Origin: Peptacetobacter sp900550335
Lineage (GTDB): Bacteria > Bacillota > Clostridia > Peptostreptococcales > Peptostreptococcaceae
Reading direction: 5' to 3'
DNA length: 64,000 nucleotides
Assembly (NCBI RefSeq): GCF_047528295.1
Contig: NZ_CP180001.1
Location: forward strand, 1,612,001 to 1,676,000
A program made the position numbers and the translations under genes. Each line of letters begins with the position of its first letter. Position 1 is the stretch's first letter. This document shows, piece by piece, positions 26,890 through 35,597 of the stretch. A model generated the notes under the pieces. The model made no database searches and was not told the DNA's origin. It saw only the letters and a program-made list of their open reading frames with translations.

Positions 26890-28308
26890 ATGAGAAAACT
26901 AACTAAATCTTTAGCTTTAGGTATGGCGGTTACTTCAATGTTACCAATAGCATCAGTACAGGCATATGAAGTAAATGATGTTCAGAGAAAAGTAACTGTT
27001 AATCCTTATGATATGGCTGCTATTACAGGATCAAATAGATATGAAACAGCAGCAAAATTAGCACAGGGTAGAGATAAAAGTACAGTAATACTTGTAAATG
27101 CAGATAAATCTTTAGCAGATGGATTATCAGCTTCAGGTCTTGCGGGTGCAGTTAATGCTCCAATATTACTTGTAAAAGCTAATAAAATACCTGCAGAAAC
27201 TAAAGCAGCATTAAAAGGAGCTAAAAACGCTTATATAATAGGCGGTAAAAATGCTATATCTAGTTCTGTCGAAAACCAGATAAAATCAATGGGAATAAAA
27301 CCTAAAAGAATAGAAGGTTCTGACAGAATAAAAACTAGTATAGAAGTTTCTTATGAAATAGCAGAAGTGACTGGAAAAGATACAGCAGTTTACCTTGTAA
27401 ATGGTTTCAAGGGTGAAGCAGATGCTATGAGTATAGCTCCAGTTGCAGCAAAAAATAAAGGACAGATAATATTAACAAATGGTAAGTATATGCCTATTAA
27501 TGTGAGCACAGATATTCCAACGTATGCAGTTGGTGGTTCTAGTGTAATGTCAAATGCAATAGTTTCAAATGCACAGGCAACAAGAATAGGTGGAAAAGAT
27601 AGATACGAAACAAACAGAAAAGTTATAGAAAAATTCTTTAGGAACGAAAAAGTATACTATATGGCAAAAGGAAACCCATTAGTTGATGCGTTAACAACTT
27701 CTGCTATGGGTAAACCAGTTGCACTTGTTTCTGAAAGAAGTGATAAGAGATTTATAGGAAAAGCAGATAAAGTTATATCTATAGGTGGTGTGTCAAATAG
27801 GATATTAACTCAGGTTAGAGATACACTTGAAGCTTCTCACACAGTTGGAGAAGACGGAAAACCAGTTAAACCAGAGGATACACAGAAACCAGATGGCCAG
27901 AAACCTGAAGAAAAGCCAGATGCTAAGCCTGAAGAAAAACCTGATAAACCAATAACACCTGAAAAACCTGTAGAACCTAAACCAGAAAAACCAAGTAAAC
28001 CTGTAACTCCAGAACATAAACATAACTGGATTCATCATGATGCTATAATGGGTAAAAAACCAAAATATAAAACAGAATACCATATAGTATGTAGAGGTTG
28101 TGGAAAAGATTTTGGTATAGATGATAGTACAGGACATGGTATTAATGGTGGTCCAAATATACAGAAATGGGAAAATCATGTACTAAACTCATCTTGTTTA
28201 GGTAGTGGTTACTGGCAAGAACCTATAAAAACACTAATAGGTTATGAAGAATATGTAAGTGTACCAGCATGGGATGAATGTAGTGGTTGTGGTCAGATAA
28301 GAAAATAA
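26890..28308 (+). CDS. CWB2 surface protein with cysteine-rich C-terminal domain
   Basis: The 472-aa protein starts with a signal peptide (residues 1-26, cleavage after VQA). Three CWB2 repeats (about 38-310; AITGSNRYETAAKLA, then IGGKDRYETNRKV) follow, then a Pro-Lys-Glu linker (about 320-377). The C-terminal domain (378-472) has two C-x2-C-G pairs (CRGCGKDFG and CSGCGQIRK) and several His and Trp residues, which could form a zinc ribbon. CWB2 repeats anchor it to the wall, so this domain is probably displayed. GAGAGGAG precedes the ATG. It is under the second leader attenuator. Confidence 0.9.
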   Translation: MRKLTKSLALGMAVTSMLPIASVQAYEVNDVQRKVTVNPYDMAAITGSNRYETAAKLAQGRDKSTVILVNADKSLADGLSASGLAGAVNAPILLVKANKIPAETKAALKGAKNAYIIGGKNAISSSVENQIKSMGIKPKRIEGSDRIKTSIEVSYEIAEVTGKDTAVYLVNGFKGEADAMSIAPVAAKNKGQIILTNGKYMPINVSTDIPTYAVGGSSVMSNAIVSNAQATRIGGKDRYETNRKVIEKFFRNEKVYYMAKGNPLVDALTTSAMGKPVALVSERSDKRFIGKADKVISIGGVSNRILTQVRDTLEASHTVGEDGKPVKPEDTQKPDGQKPEEKPDAKPEEKPDKPITPEKPVEPKPEKPSKPVTPEHKHNWIHHDAIMGKKPKYKTEYHIVCRGCGKDFGIDDSTGHGINGGPNIQKWENHVLNSSCLGSGYWQEPIKTLIGYEEYVSVPAWDECSGCGQIRK

Positions 28309-28326
28309 TATAATAAATAATATAAT

Positions 28327-28360
28327 AGAGGCTGTTGCAATTGCAATGGTCTCTTTTTTA
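28327..28360 (+). terminator. Intrinsic terminator after the second CWB2 gene
   Basis: AGAGGCTGTTGCAA pairs with TTGCAATGGTCTCT, followed by T. A close relative lies at 48953 on the other strand. Confidence 0.85.
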
Positions 28361-28405
28361 GTTGTATAATTAAATTAAAGAATATTTTGAAAAAGAGGGA
28401 TTTTT

Positions 28406-29155
28406 ATGAGAGAGAAATTTACTAATTTAATAAATAATTTTATAAAAGAATACAAATCTAAAAACAATCTTTTTGCTGAATGGGAAGATGTACTTGTAGG
28501 TTTTTCTAAAGTAGATGATAAAAATATGAAATACCTAAGAGAAGCAGTTATAGAGGATCATCATCTTGCGACAGATTATTTAGAAGATGCAAAGACTATG
28601 ATTTCATATTTTATTCCATTTAAGGAAAGTATTGCAAATTCTAACAAGGAAGGCACTCTTCCTTCAGATGTTTGGGTTCATTCATATCGGGAGACAAATG
28701 AGATGGCAGATAAATTAAACGACTATCTTGTAGCAGAAATTGAAAAAATGGGTTATAGAGCAGCTAAGCCAGTAGATTGTGGGATAGTTGATGGAAAAGT
28801 GAAGAGCAGATGGTCACAGAGACACATAGCGTATCTTTCTGGGCTTGGAACTTTTGGGCTTAATAATATGCTTATAACTGAGAAGGGTATCAATGGAAGA
28901 TTTTTCTCAATAGTTACAAATATGGAGATAGGTACAGATGAGCCTTTGAAAGAAGAAAGATGTCTTTATAAGCTGAATGGAAGTTGTGGAAAATGCGTTG
29001 AGAGATGTTTTTCTGGTGTGCTTAGATACGATGGATTTGATAGATTTAAGTGTCTGGAGATTTGCGTTGAGAATGAAAGAAATAATAAAATGGCAGATGT
29101 GTGTGGTAAATGTACGATTGGATTACCTTGTACTTTTAAAAATCCATTGAAATAA
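28406..29155 (+). CDS. Epoxyqueuosine-reductase-like [4Fe-4S] protein
   Basis: The 249-aa protein has the QueG-like layout: an N-terminal part with SYFIPFKES and a RHIAYLSGLGTFGLNNMLIT block (shown in part, the cofactor-adjacent segment), then a ferredoxin-like C terminus with CGKCVERC and CGKCTIGLPC. These bind iron-sulfur clusters. True QueG acts on epoxyqueuosine tRNA with cobalamin; this protein is shorter, so it may be a paralog with another substrate. It is cytosolic and appears to be transcribed alone. Confidence 0.75.
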   Translation: MREKFTNLINNFIKEYKSKNNLFAEWEDVLVGFSKVDDKNMKYLREAVIEDHHLATDYLEDAKTMISYFIPFKESIANSNKEGTLPSDVWVHSYRETNEMADKLNDYLVAEIEKMGYRAAKPVDCGIVDGKVKSRWSQRHIAYLSGLGTFGLNNMLITEKGINGRFFSIVTNMEIGTDEPLKEERCLYKLNGSCGKCVERCFSGVLRYDGFDRFKCLEICVENERNNKMADVCGKCTIGLPCTFKNPLK

Positions 29156-29285
29156 AAATACAAAATATAAAAATACAAAGGATAAAGATACAAAATATAA
29201 AGATAATAAATAATTGTTCTATAGAAGATTACTTTATATAAAACATTTATAAAGATAAGTGAAATTTATTTTTAGATAAAATTGA

Positions 29286-29299
29286 TTACAAATTTGTAA
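29286..29299. promoter_or_regulatory. Perfect palindrome TTACAAATTTGTAA upstream of the ydj-like operon
   Basis: This 14-bp palindrome differs by one or two bases from the inverted repeats in the two Bce-type operator regions (14086 and 51321). A -10-like TATAAT lies at 29345. It could be a regulator site for the downstream stress operon. The evidence is sequence similarity only. Confidence 0.35.
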
Positions 29300-29353
29300 T
29301 ACATAAAAATAGGATAAAGTCTTTTATAAATTGCAACGAAAGAATATAATGAA

Positions 29354-29407
29354 TTAAAGTATATATTTATAAAAAACTTATTAAAGTATATATTTATAAA
29401 AAACTTA
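29354..29407 (+). repeat. 27-bp direct duplication
   Basis: TTAAAGTATATATTTATAAA plus AAACTTA occurs twice back to back (29354-29380, 29381-29407), just before the ribosome site of the SPFH gene. The rest of 29156-29456 is AT-rich with nothing else evident. Confidence 0.85.
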
Positions 29408-29456
29408 AATATTAAAATGAATTTAAAATTAAAATACTTCAATAGGAGGTAATAAA

Positions 29457-30839
29457 ATGGGATTAATTAAAGCGATAACAGGTGCAGCAGGTGGAACACT
29501 TGCAGATCAGTGGAAGGAGTTTTTCTACTGCGATTCAATAGATGCTGAGACTTTAGTGGTAAAAGGTTCTAAGAGAATTTCTTCAAAGAGATCTTCAAAT
29601 ACTAAAGCTAGTGATAACATAATATCTGATGGTTCAGGAATAGCAGTTGCAGATGGACAGTGTATGCTAATTGTTGAACAGGGTAAGATAGTTGAAGTTT
29701 GTGCTGAGCCAGGAGAGTATACTTTTGATAAATCTACAGAACCTAGTATTTTTACAGGAAGCCTTTCTGATGGAATTAGAAAGACTTTTGAAACAATAGG
29801 CAAGAGATTTACTTACGGTGGAGATACTGGAAAAGACCAAAGAGTATATTATGTAAACACAAAAGAAATAATTGGGAATAAATTTGGAACAGCAATGCCT
29901 ATTCCATTTAGAGTGGTTGATAGAAATATCGGACTAGATATAGATGTTTCAGTTAGATGCAACGGGATTTATTCTTATAAGATAACTGACCCAGTTTTAT
30001 TCTACACAAATGTATGTGGAAATGTTGAAGGTAGTTATGAAAGAGAAGAGATAGATTCTCAATTAAAAGCAGAGTTTATAGGTGCTTTACAGCCAGCATT
30101 TGCTAAAATATCTGATTTAGAAATAAGACCAAATGCTCTTCCTGCCCATGTTGATGAGCTTTCAAAGGCAATGAATGCAACACTTACAGAAAAATGGGCA
30201 GAACTTAGAGGTATTTCAGTTGTGTCAGTAGGTTTAAATTCTGTGACATTGCCAGAAGAAGATGCAGATATGATAAAACAGGCTCAGAAAGCAGCTATTT
30301 TAAGAGATCCTTCAATGGCAGCTGCTACAATAGCTGCAGCTCAGGCAGATGCAATGAAAACTGCTGCAGGTAATGAAGGTGGTGCAATGACTGGATTTAT
30401 GGGCATGGGAATGGCTACAAATGCAGGTGGAATGAATGTAAACGGATTATTTGAAATGGCTGATAAAAATAAAAAACAGCAGATGGAAGATAATAAAAAA
30501 TTCGCTGAAAATGCAAATTACTCAAACGTAAATTCTTTAAATGAAAATTCTTCAAGTGGAAATGGTGCTGATGAATGGACTTGCAGCTGTGGTGCGAAAA
30601 ATACAGGAAAATTCTGCTCTGAATGTGGAGCTAAAAAGCCTGAAGACGGTTGGGTTTGCGAATGTGGAACAGTAAATAAAGGTAAATTCTGTACAAATTG
30701 CGGAAAGAAGAAACCTGCAGGAATGCCTCTATATAGATGTGATAAATGTGGATGGGAACCAGAAGATCCACACAATCCGCCAAAATTCTGCCCAGAATGT
30801 GGAGATAGATTTGACGAAAATGATATAAAAAATGATTAG
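29457..30839 (+). CDS. SPFH-domain protein with zinc ribbons (YdjI-like)
   Basis: The 460-aa protein begins MGLIKAITGAAGGTLADQWKEFF, recognisable by its first residues as the YdjI/virion-core-like SPFH family. The SPFH core covers about residues 25-290. An Ala/Gln-rich helix follows, then three zinc ribbons near residues 376-455 (CSCGAKN-GKFCSECG, CECGTVN-GKFCTNCG, CDKCG-CPECG). In Bacillus, YdjI works with YdjG and YdjH, and with PspA, in membrane-stress response. The two following genes are the YdjG- and YdjH-like partners; no pspA is in this window. AGGAGG precedes the ATG. Confidence 0.88.
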   Translation: MGLIKAITGAAGGTLADQWKEFFYCDSIDAETLVVKGSKRISSKRSSNTKASDNIISDGSGIAVADGQCMLIVEQGKIVEVCAEPGEYTFDKSTEPSIFTGSLSDGIRKTFETIGKRFTYGGDTGKDQRVYYVNTKEIIGNKFGTAMPIPFRVVDRNIGLDIDVSVRCNGIYSYKITDPVLFYTNVCGNVEGSYEREEIDSQLKAEFIGALQPAFAKISDLEIRPNALPAHVDELSKAMNATLTEKWAELRGISVVSVGLNSVTLPEEDADMIKQAQKAAILRDPSMAAATIAAAQADAMKTAAGNEGGAMTGFMGMGMATNAGGMNVNGLFEMADKNKKQQMEDNKKFAENANYSNVNSLNENSSSGNGADEWTCSCGAKNTGKFCSECGAKKPEDGWVCECGTVNKGKFCTNCGKKKPAGMPLYRCDKCGWEPEDPHNPPKFCPECGDRFDENDIKND

Positions 30840-30975
30840 TAATAGGTATAGATAATAATTAAGAATATATAAACAATAATATATAAACAATAATATATTT
30901 AAATAATTATATTACTAAGATATAAAGATTAAAAAGATATACTCAAATAATTCAAAAAGATAGAGAGGTGGTTCT

Positions 30976-32064
30976 ATGCCTAATGTTCAAGAATTTAAAT
31001 GCCCCAACTGTGGTGGTAGCATAGAGTTTGACAGTTCTAAGCAAAAATTAAAATGTCCATACTGTGATACAGTATTTGATATAGACGATATAAAAGCTTA
31101 TGTAGATATAAAAAATGAAGATGTTTCAGATGATATGAGTTGGGAGACTCATGCAGGGCAAGAGTGGAACGACGGTGAAAAAGCCACTATGAACGTATAC
31201 ACTTGTAATTCATGTGGAGGGGAGTTAGTGACAGATGAAAACACAGCAGCTACTAGCTGTCCGTTCTGTGGAAGTCCTGTGATTTTGACGGGGAGGCTTG
31301 CTGGAGATTTAAAGCCAGACCTTGTTATACCTTTCAAGTTAGATAAGAAATATGCAAAACAGAAATTAAAAGAGCACGTTAATAGTAAAAAGCTTGTACC
31401 AGAACCTTTTAAGGAAGAGAATCATATTGATGAGATAAAAGGTATGTATGTTCCATTTTGGATTTTTGATGCAGATGCTGAAGCTGATGCGAGATACAAG
31501 GCGACTAGGGTGCATTTTTGGTCTGACGGAGATTATGATTATACAGAAACGAGCCATTATTCTATAGTTAGAAGCGGTGATATGAAGTTTAGAAATGTTC
31601 CTGTAGATGGATCTTCAAAAATAGCAGATGAGCTTATGGAATCTATAGAGCCATTTGATATAAGTGAGGCTGTTGATTTTGAGACTGCTTATCTTGCTGG
31701 GTATCTGGCTGATAGATATGATGTAACAGAGGATGATAGCGTTAGTAGAGCGAATGATAGGATAAAGAATTCGTCAGTTGAGGCACTTGCTTCAACTGTT
31801 GATGGATTTTATGCTACAGTTATCCCAGAGTACAATTCTGTAAGGCTTAAAAATGGTTCTGCAAAGTATGCACTTTACCCTGTTTGGATGCTTACAACTA
31901 GTTGGAACGACGAAAAATACACATTTGTTATGAATGCGCAAACAGGAAAATTTGTAGGAAATTTGCCTATGGATAATAAGAAATTCTTTAAATTTTTTGC
32001 GATATACGCAATTATAGCGACTTTAGTTGTTTATGCAGCTGCTTTTGCTATAAATATGCTTTAG
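30976..32064 (+). CDS. Zinc-ribbon membrane protein (YdjG-like)
   Basis: Two N-terminal zinc ribbons are visible: CPNCGG with CPYC (residues about 9-32) and CNSCGG with CPFCG (about 76-98). A beta-rich central domain of about 220 residues follows. A single C-terminal helix (FAIYAIIATLVVYAAAFAI) would anchor it to the membrane, with the rest in the cytoplasm. The family resembles B. subtilis YdjG, a primosome-like zinc ribbon protein of the PspA operon. The 362-aa gene is four bases plus a ribosome site from the next gene. Confidence 0.8.
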   Translation: MPNVQEFKCPNCGGSIEFDSSKQKLKCPYCDTVFDIDDIKAYVDIKNEDVSDDMSWETHAGQEWNDGEKATMNVYTCNSCGGELVTDENTAATSCPFCGSPVILTGRLAGDLKPDLVIPFKLDKKYAKQKLKEHVNSKKLVPEPFKEENHIDEIKGMYVPFWIFDADAEADARYKATRVHFWSDGDYDYTETSHYSIVRSGDMKFRNVPVDGSSKIADELMESIEPFDISEAVDFETAYLAGYLADRYDVTEDDSVSRANDRIKNSSVEALASTVDGFYATVIPEYNSVRLKNGSAKYALYPVWMLTTSWNDEKYTFVMNAQTGKFVGNLPMDNKKFFKFFAIYAIIATLVVYAAAFAINML

Positions 32065-32076
32065 GAGGTGAAGAAG

Positions 32077-32997
32077 TTGAAAGCCTCATATAAAAATAAT
32101 AATTTTAAAAGTTTAATAAGTAATTTAGACAAAAATAATTTTACAAAAGTAGTATTTTCAATATTTTTAGCATTTAGTATGATTTTCTGCTCTGTATTTT
32201 TTAATTTAAAAACTATTGAAAAATCTTTTGCGGATGGAGATATGGAGTATGCTGTAGATAGTGCAGATGTTTTGACTACAGAGGAATTAGAATCATTAAA
32301 ATCTAAATTGGCACAAATAAGCGATGAAAATAATATAGACGTAGGTGTTGTTACAGTAGATTATTTAGACGGAAAAACTGCACAAGAATTTGCAAATGAT
32401 TTATTTGAGCAGAATAAATTTGGAAAAGGTGAAAATAGAGATGGGATACTTCTTTTAGTTGCTACTGAGGACAGAGAATGGGCGATGAGTACTCATGGTT
32501 CTGCAAAGGAAGCATTTAACGAAGAAGGACTTGATTTTCTATCTGGGGAATTCCTTCCATATTTAGCAGAGGACGATTACTATTCTGCATTTGAAAATTT
32601 TGCAAATAATGCTAGAGAACTCAGTGCAATGTATGTTTTAGGAGATCCTTATGGAGAAGAGGAGTATGTTGATGATGAAAGCTATCCTATAGATGAAAAT
32701 ATAGTTGAAGAGGAAAAAGGAATAAACAATGAAGTTTGGATACCTTTATCAATTGTTATTGGATGTGCAATTTCATTAGTTATAATGATGATGTATAAAT
32801 CTCAGCTAAAAAGTGTTAAAAGTGAAAGCAGAGCAGATGATTATCTAATGGATATGAAACTTGTTAAAAGTCAGGATATATTCCTTTACAGAACAGTAAC
32901 TAGAACAATGAGACCTAAAAATGAAAATAATAGTAATGATTTTAGCAGTGGCGGTGGAGGAGGAAGCGACTACGGTGGATCAAGTGGAAGCTTTTAG
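32077..32997 (+). CDS. TPM-domain membrane protein (YdjH/YgcG-like)
   Basis: The start is probably TTG at 32077, eight bases after AGGAGG (the GTG at 32068 overlaps that site). A basic N terminus leads to a transmembrane or signal segment (FTKVVFSIFLAFSMIFCSV, residues about 24-42). The TPM domain (about 55-190; VDSADVLTTEELESL, GDGILLLVA-like NRDGILLLVATEDR) follows, then a second helix near 225-245. The C terminus is Gly/Ser-rich (FSSGGGGGSDYGGSSGSF). This matches the TPM/YgcG family, the third gene of ydjGHI-type operons. The 306-aa product acts at the membrane, with the TPM domain outside. Confidence 0.85.
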   Translation: MKASYKNNNFKSLISNLDKNNFTKVVFSIFLAFSMIFCSVFFNLKTIEKSFADGDMEYAVDSADVLTTEELESLKSKLAQISDENNIDVGVVTVDYLDGKTAQEFANDLFEQNKFGKGENRDGILLLVATEDREWAMSTHGSAKEAFNEEGLDFLSGEFLPYLAEDDYYSAFENFANNARELSAMYVLGDPYGEEEYVDDESYPIDENIVEEEKGINNEVWIPLSIVIGCAISLVIMMMYKSQLKSVKSESRADDYLMDMKLVKSQDIFLYRTVTRTMRPKNENNSNDFSSGGGGGSDYGGSSGSF

Positions 32998-33029
32998 AAA
33001 TGATTATTGTTGCATATATTTTAAACTCC

Positions 33030-33114
33030 ATACTTTTGTAGTTAGCATTATTATTTGCACTCCTGGCTTCAACGCCTCGCACGTTTATGTAACACATTTA
33101 AAAGATGCGAGGCG
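33030..33114 (+). repeat. Palindromic element copy 5, left part (split by the IS)
   Basis: The outer arm ATACTTTTGTAG-TTAGCAT starts at 33030; its partner ATGCTACCTACAAAAGTAT ends at 35005 beyond the IS. The inner stem ACGCCTCGCA/TGCGAGGCGT and loop TGTAACACATTTAAAAG are present at 33072-33115. The right box (GCAGATAGTCGTTGC) is at 34961. The element follows the TPM gene in the standard orientation and was intact before the IS came in. Confidence 0.88.
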
Positions 33115-33120
33115 TGTAGG

Positions 33121-33167
33121 TACTCCAATTTGTTGGACTTAAAAATCTAATGATTGGAGTATTTTTT
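33121..33167 (+). terminator. IS-end hairpin that terminates and hides the orfA ribosome site
   Basis: TACTCCAAT (33121-33129) pairs with ATTGGAGTA (33153-33161), followed by six T and then the orfA ATG. GGAG of the ribosome site (33156-33159) is in the right arm. An external transcript would be terminated or have this site sequestered. Confidence 0.65.
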
Positions 33168-33917
33168 ATGCCTAAATATAGCGAAGATTTCAAGAATAAA
33201 ATTGCAAGTGAATATTTCGATACTGAAATTACGCAAAGTGAACTTTCGAAAAAGTATTGTGTATCACAAAGCAGTGTTTTCAAATGGATTGAAAAATATA
33301 AAAATAACTCAAAGGACTTAGCATTAATAAAAAAGTCGAAGACTAAAAGTAAGTATACAACTACATTTAAATTGAAAATTATTCAGGAATATATTGTTTC
33401 TGGATGTATGCAAAAGGAAATAGAAGTAAAATATGATTTAAAAAAAGGTACACTATCTAATTGGTTCAATCAGTTCATAAATGAAATCGGAGATGAATCG
33501 TTATGTCTTCGACCTAAAAAAAGAACTTTTTCAAAGGAGTTTAAACAAATGGTTCTTAAGGAATATATAAATGAAGAATGTAGATGTAAGGTATTAATGA
33601 AAAAATATGATATTCCTTCTCGTTCTGACATATCTAAATGGTACATGGATTACGTTAGAAAAGTCGGAGACTATTCAAAAATAGCTCCTAAAAGAGGAAA
33701 TTATTCTTTTGAATATAAAATGCGTGTGGTAAAGTTATACTTAGAAGGTAATTTTTCATATCAAAGCCTAGCTGACTATCTAAATATGAGCGATAGATCA
33801 ACAATAAGATTATGGGTAATAAAGTATCTAAGGCATGGGACTAGTGCCTTAAAACCGAAGGTAAAAAGAAAGGATGATAAAGAATGGCTAAATCCAAAAG
33901 TGAAAAAAGAAAGTTAG
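33168..33917 (+). CDS. IS3-family OrfA with three helix-turn-helix segments
   Basis: The ATG at 33168 has GGAG nine bases upstream; an earlier ATG at 33150 lies within the hairpin. The 249-aa protein has HTH-like units at about residues 5-45 (KYSEDFKNKIASEYF, SQSSVFKWIEKY), 60-110 (TFKLKIIQEYIVSG) and 180-230 (YEYKMRVV-like, SDRSTIRLWVIKY). It binds the IS ends. It ends HGTSALKPKVKRK-DDKEW and lacks the C-terminal leucine zipper that IS3 OrfA proteins have; that zipper is in the next frame, which overlaps by 34 bases. Confidence 0.85.
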   Translation: MPKYSEDFKNKIASEYFDTEITQSELSKKYCVSQSSVFKWIEKYKNNSKDLALIKKSKTKSKYTTTFKLKIIQEYIVSGCMQKEIEVKYDLKKGTLSNWFNQFINEIGDESLCLRPKKRTFSKEFKQMVLKEYINEECRCKVLMKKYDIPSRSDISKWYMDYVRKVGDYSKIAPKRGNYSFEYKMRVVKLYLEGNFSYQSLADYLNMSDRSTIRLWVIKYLRHGTSALKPKVKRKDDKEWLNPKVKKES

Positions 33918-34054
33918 ATAATATAGATGAAAAAACGTTAAAAAGAATCGAAGAACTCGAAGCAGAAAATCTTAAACTAAGAATACAGAATGAATTTTTA
34001 AAAGCAAAGAGGAGATTATATCTGGAAGAAGAAAAGCAACTTCCGAAGAAATAG
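33884..34054 (+). CDS. Leucine-zipper ORF between orfA and orfB
   Basis: The 56-aa frame starts at ATG 33884, inside the end of orfA. It encodes a coiled coil (KRIEELEAENLKLRIQNEFL) like the C terminus of normal IS3 OrfA. At 33997-34003 it contains T-TTA-AAA, a canonical -1 slippery heptamer. A -1 slip there continues straight into orfB (SKEEIISGRRK). Either a first frameshift or reinitiation joins it to orfA, or orfA has suffered a frameshift mutation. Confidence 0.65.
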   Translation: MAKSKSEKRKLDNIDEKTLKRIEELEAENLKLRIQNEFLKAKRRLYLEEEKQLPKK

Positions 34055-34983
34055 CAAGAATAGTATATAATCTCCGAGGATTATTTAAATTAAAAGATAT
34101 TCTTGCTGCTATCAATTTTCCAAAATCAACATATATGTATTGGCAAAAGAGATTTAACAGAAAAAATAAAGACCAGGAAATAGAACAGTTAATATTAGAA
34201 ATTAGAACTCAGCATAAAGACTATGGATATAAACGTATACATCGGGAACTTAGAAAAACTATGGTTGTTAACATAAAAAAAGTACATAGAATAGTAAAAA
34301 AATTAGGTCTACAGGTAAAATCCTTTTCAAGAAAAAGTCGTAAATATAACTCATATAAAGGTAATGTAGGTAAAACTGCAAAGAATAGATTTAGACAGAA
34401 ATTTTATACAAGTGTTCCTCATCAAAAGATAGCAACTGATACTTCAGAGTTTAAGTATTATGAAAAAGGAAAAAATGGCGAAGCTATAGTAAAAAAACTC
34501 TATCTTGATGCGTTTATGGATATGTATAATAGTGAAATATTAAGTTTTAGTATATCCGAAAGACCAACTGCAAATAATGTAATGTCTGCTCTAAATAAAG
34601 CTATAGAAGTGACATCCGATTGTAAGTATAGAAGAACATTTCACTCAGATCAAGGTTGGGCATATCAGATGCATTTATATAGAAATAAGTTAAAAGAAGA
34701 ACGAATTTTTCAAAGTATGTCCAGAAAAGGAAACTGCCTTGATAATGCTGTTATGGAGAACTTTTTTGGTATATTGAAACAAGAAATTTATTATGGATAT
34801 GTATATAATGGCTATAACGAACTCAAATTGGCTATTGAAAATTATATAAAATATTATAATGAGAAAAGAATTAAAGCGAAGCTTGGTTGGATGAGTCCTA
34901 TTGAGTATAGGCTTCGCCTTTCAGCTGCAAAGTTCAACAAATTGGGACCCCCTCAGCGTTTGCAGATAGTCGTTGCAAATTAA
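33991..34983 (+). CDS. IS3-family OrfB DDE transposase
   Basis: The frame is open from 33991 and is probably entered by -1 frameshift at 34003; the first ATG is 34135. The DDE residues are visible: Asp in IATDTSEFKYY, Asp in FHSDQGWAYQ, and Glu in DNAVMENFFGILKQE. The HTH_21 part (QHKDYGYKRIHREL) precedes. The last nine residues and the TAA stop at 34981 lie outside the IS end at 34955, so the stop is supplied by the target DNA. Confidence 0.88.
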
Positions 34984-35072
34984 TATATGCTACCTACAAA
35001 AGTATAACTGTATAAATAAATTGCAACAATTAATAAATTCTTATCCGCTAATGGAAAAGATATATAAACATA

Positions 35073-35116
35073 AAAATATCCCGGTAACAAGGAAGCATTG
35101 TTGTCGGGATATTTTC
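35073..35116. terminator. Intrinsic terminator downstream of the IS
   Basis: AAAATATCCCGGTAACAA pairs with TTGTTGTCGGGATATTTT. It probably ended the ydj-like operon before the IS inserted. From here to 35414 the sequence is AT-rich and I see nothing else. Confidence 0.8.
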
Positions 35117-35414
35117 ATAATATATGGATCATCGAATAATAAAACTGTCCTTACTTTAATTATAATATTTAACTCTGTAAAATAAAAATGAAAAAAATTG
35201 ATAGAATAGCTATAAAATTAACATATATTATGTAAAAACTTTATAAGAGATAAAATCAAAATATTTTATAATTAAACAAAATATGAATGAATTATAATTA
35301 GCTAATCGGTAATTCAAAATAGCTTTTTTATTTTATTATTTCAAAAATAAATAAAATAATAATGTGGTATGTCGATTGATTTTCTAGTGACATATTTTTT
35401 CTATTTAGTGTATT

Positions 35415-35546
35415 AAAGAGGAGCTGAGGATATTTATATTTCAACGACAATCTGGAGACGATTTCGTCTTTAGTTTCGAACAGAGTTCGAACTAGACGAG
35501 AGAAATCGTCGAAGCCTGGAGTGAAATATAATATCCTCAGCTCTTT
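35415..35546 (-). repeat. Double-stem palindromic element, copy 6
   Basis: The outer stem AAAGAGGAGCTGAGGATATT with ATATTTCA pairs with TGAAATATAATATCCTCAGC to 35546. Inside are CGACAATCTGGAG and CGAAGCCTGGAG boxes and an inner stem ACGATTTC/GAAATCGT; its loop is unique (TTCGAACAGAGTTCGAA palindrome). It lies after typA in the standard orientation. Confidence 0.9.
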
Positions 35547-35553
35547 TGATGAA

Positions 35554-35587
35554 ATAAAAAAGATGCCACAGAAAATCTGTGACATCC
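35554..35587 (-). terminator. Terminator of typA
   Basis: On the minus strand GGATGTCACAGA pairs with TCTGTGGCATC, followed by six U. It lies ten bases past the typA stop. Confidence 0.88.
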
Positions 35588-35597
35588 ATATTAATCT

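Larger units (their letters stand above)
33115..34955 (+). mobile_element. IS3-family insertion sequence (1841 bp)
   Basis: The ends are TG...CA with imperfect 24-bp inverted repeats sharing CCAATTTGTTG. The 3-bp target duplication GCG lies at 33112-33114 and 34956-34958. Inside are an HTH-type orfA, a leucine-zipper frame and a DDE orfB. The element is inserted in the right inner arm of palindromic copy 5. It is longer than typical IS3 members because orfA has three HTH-like segments. Confidence 0.88.

Noticed and set aside
28406..29155. Firm assignment as QueG
   Set aside because: The protein is shorter than true epoxyqueuosine reductases and no queuosine genes are nearby, so only a family-level call is made.
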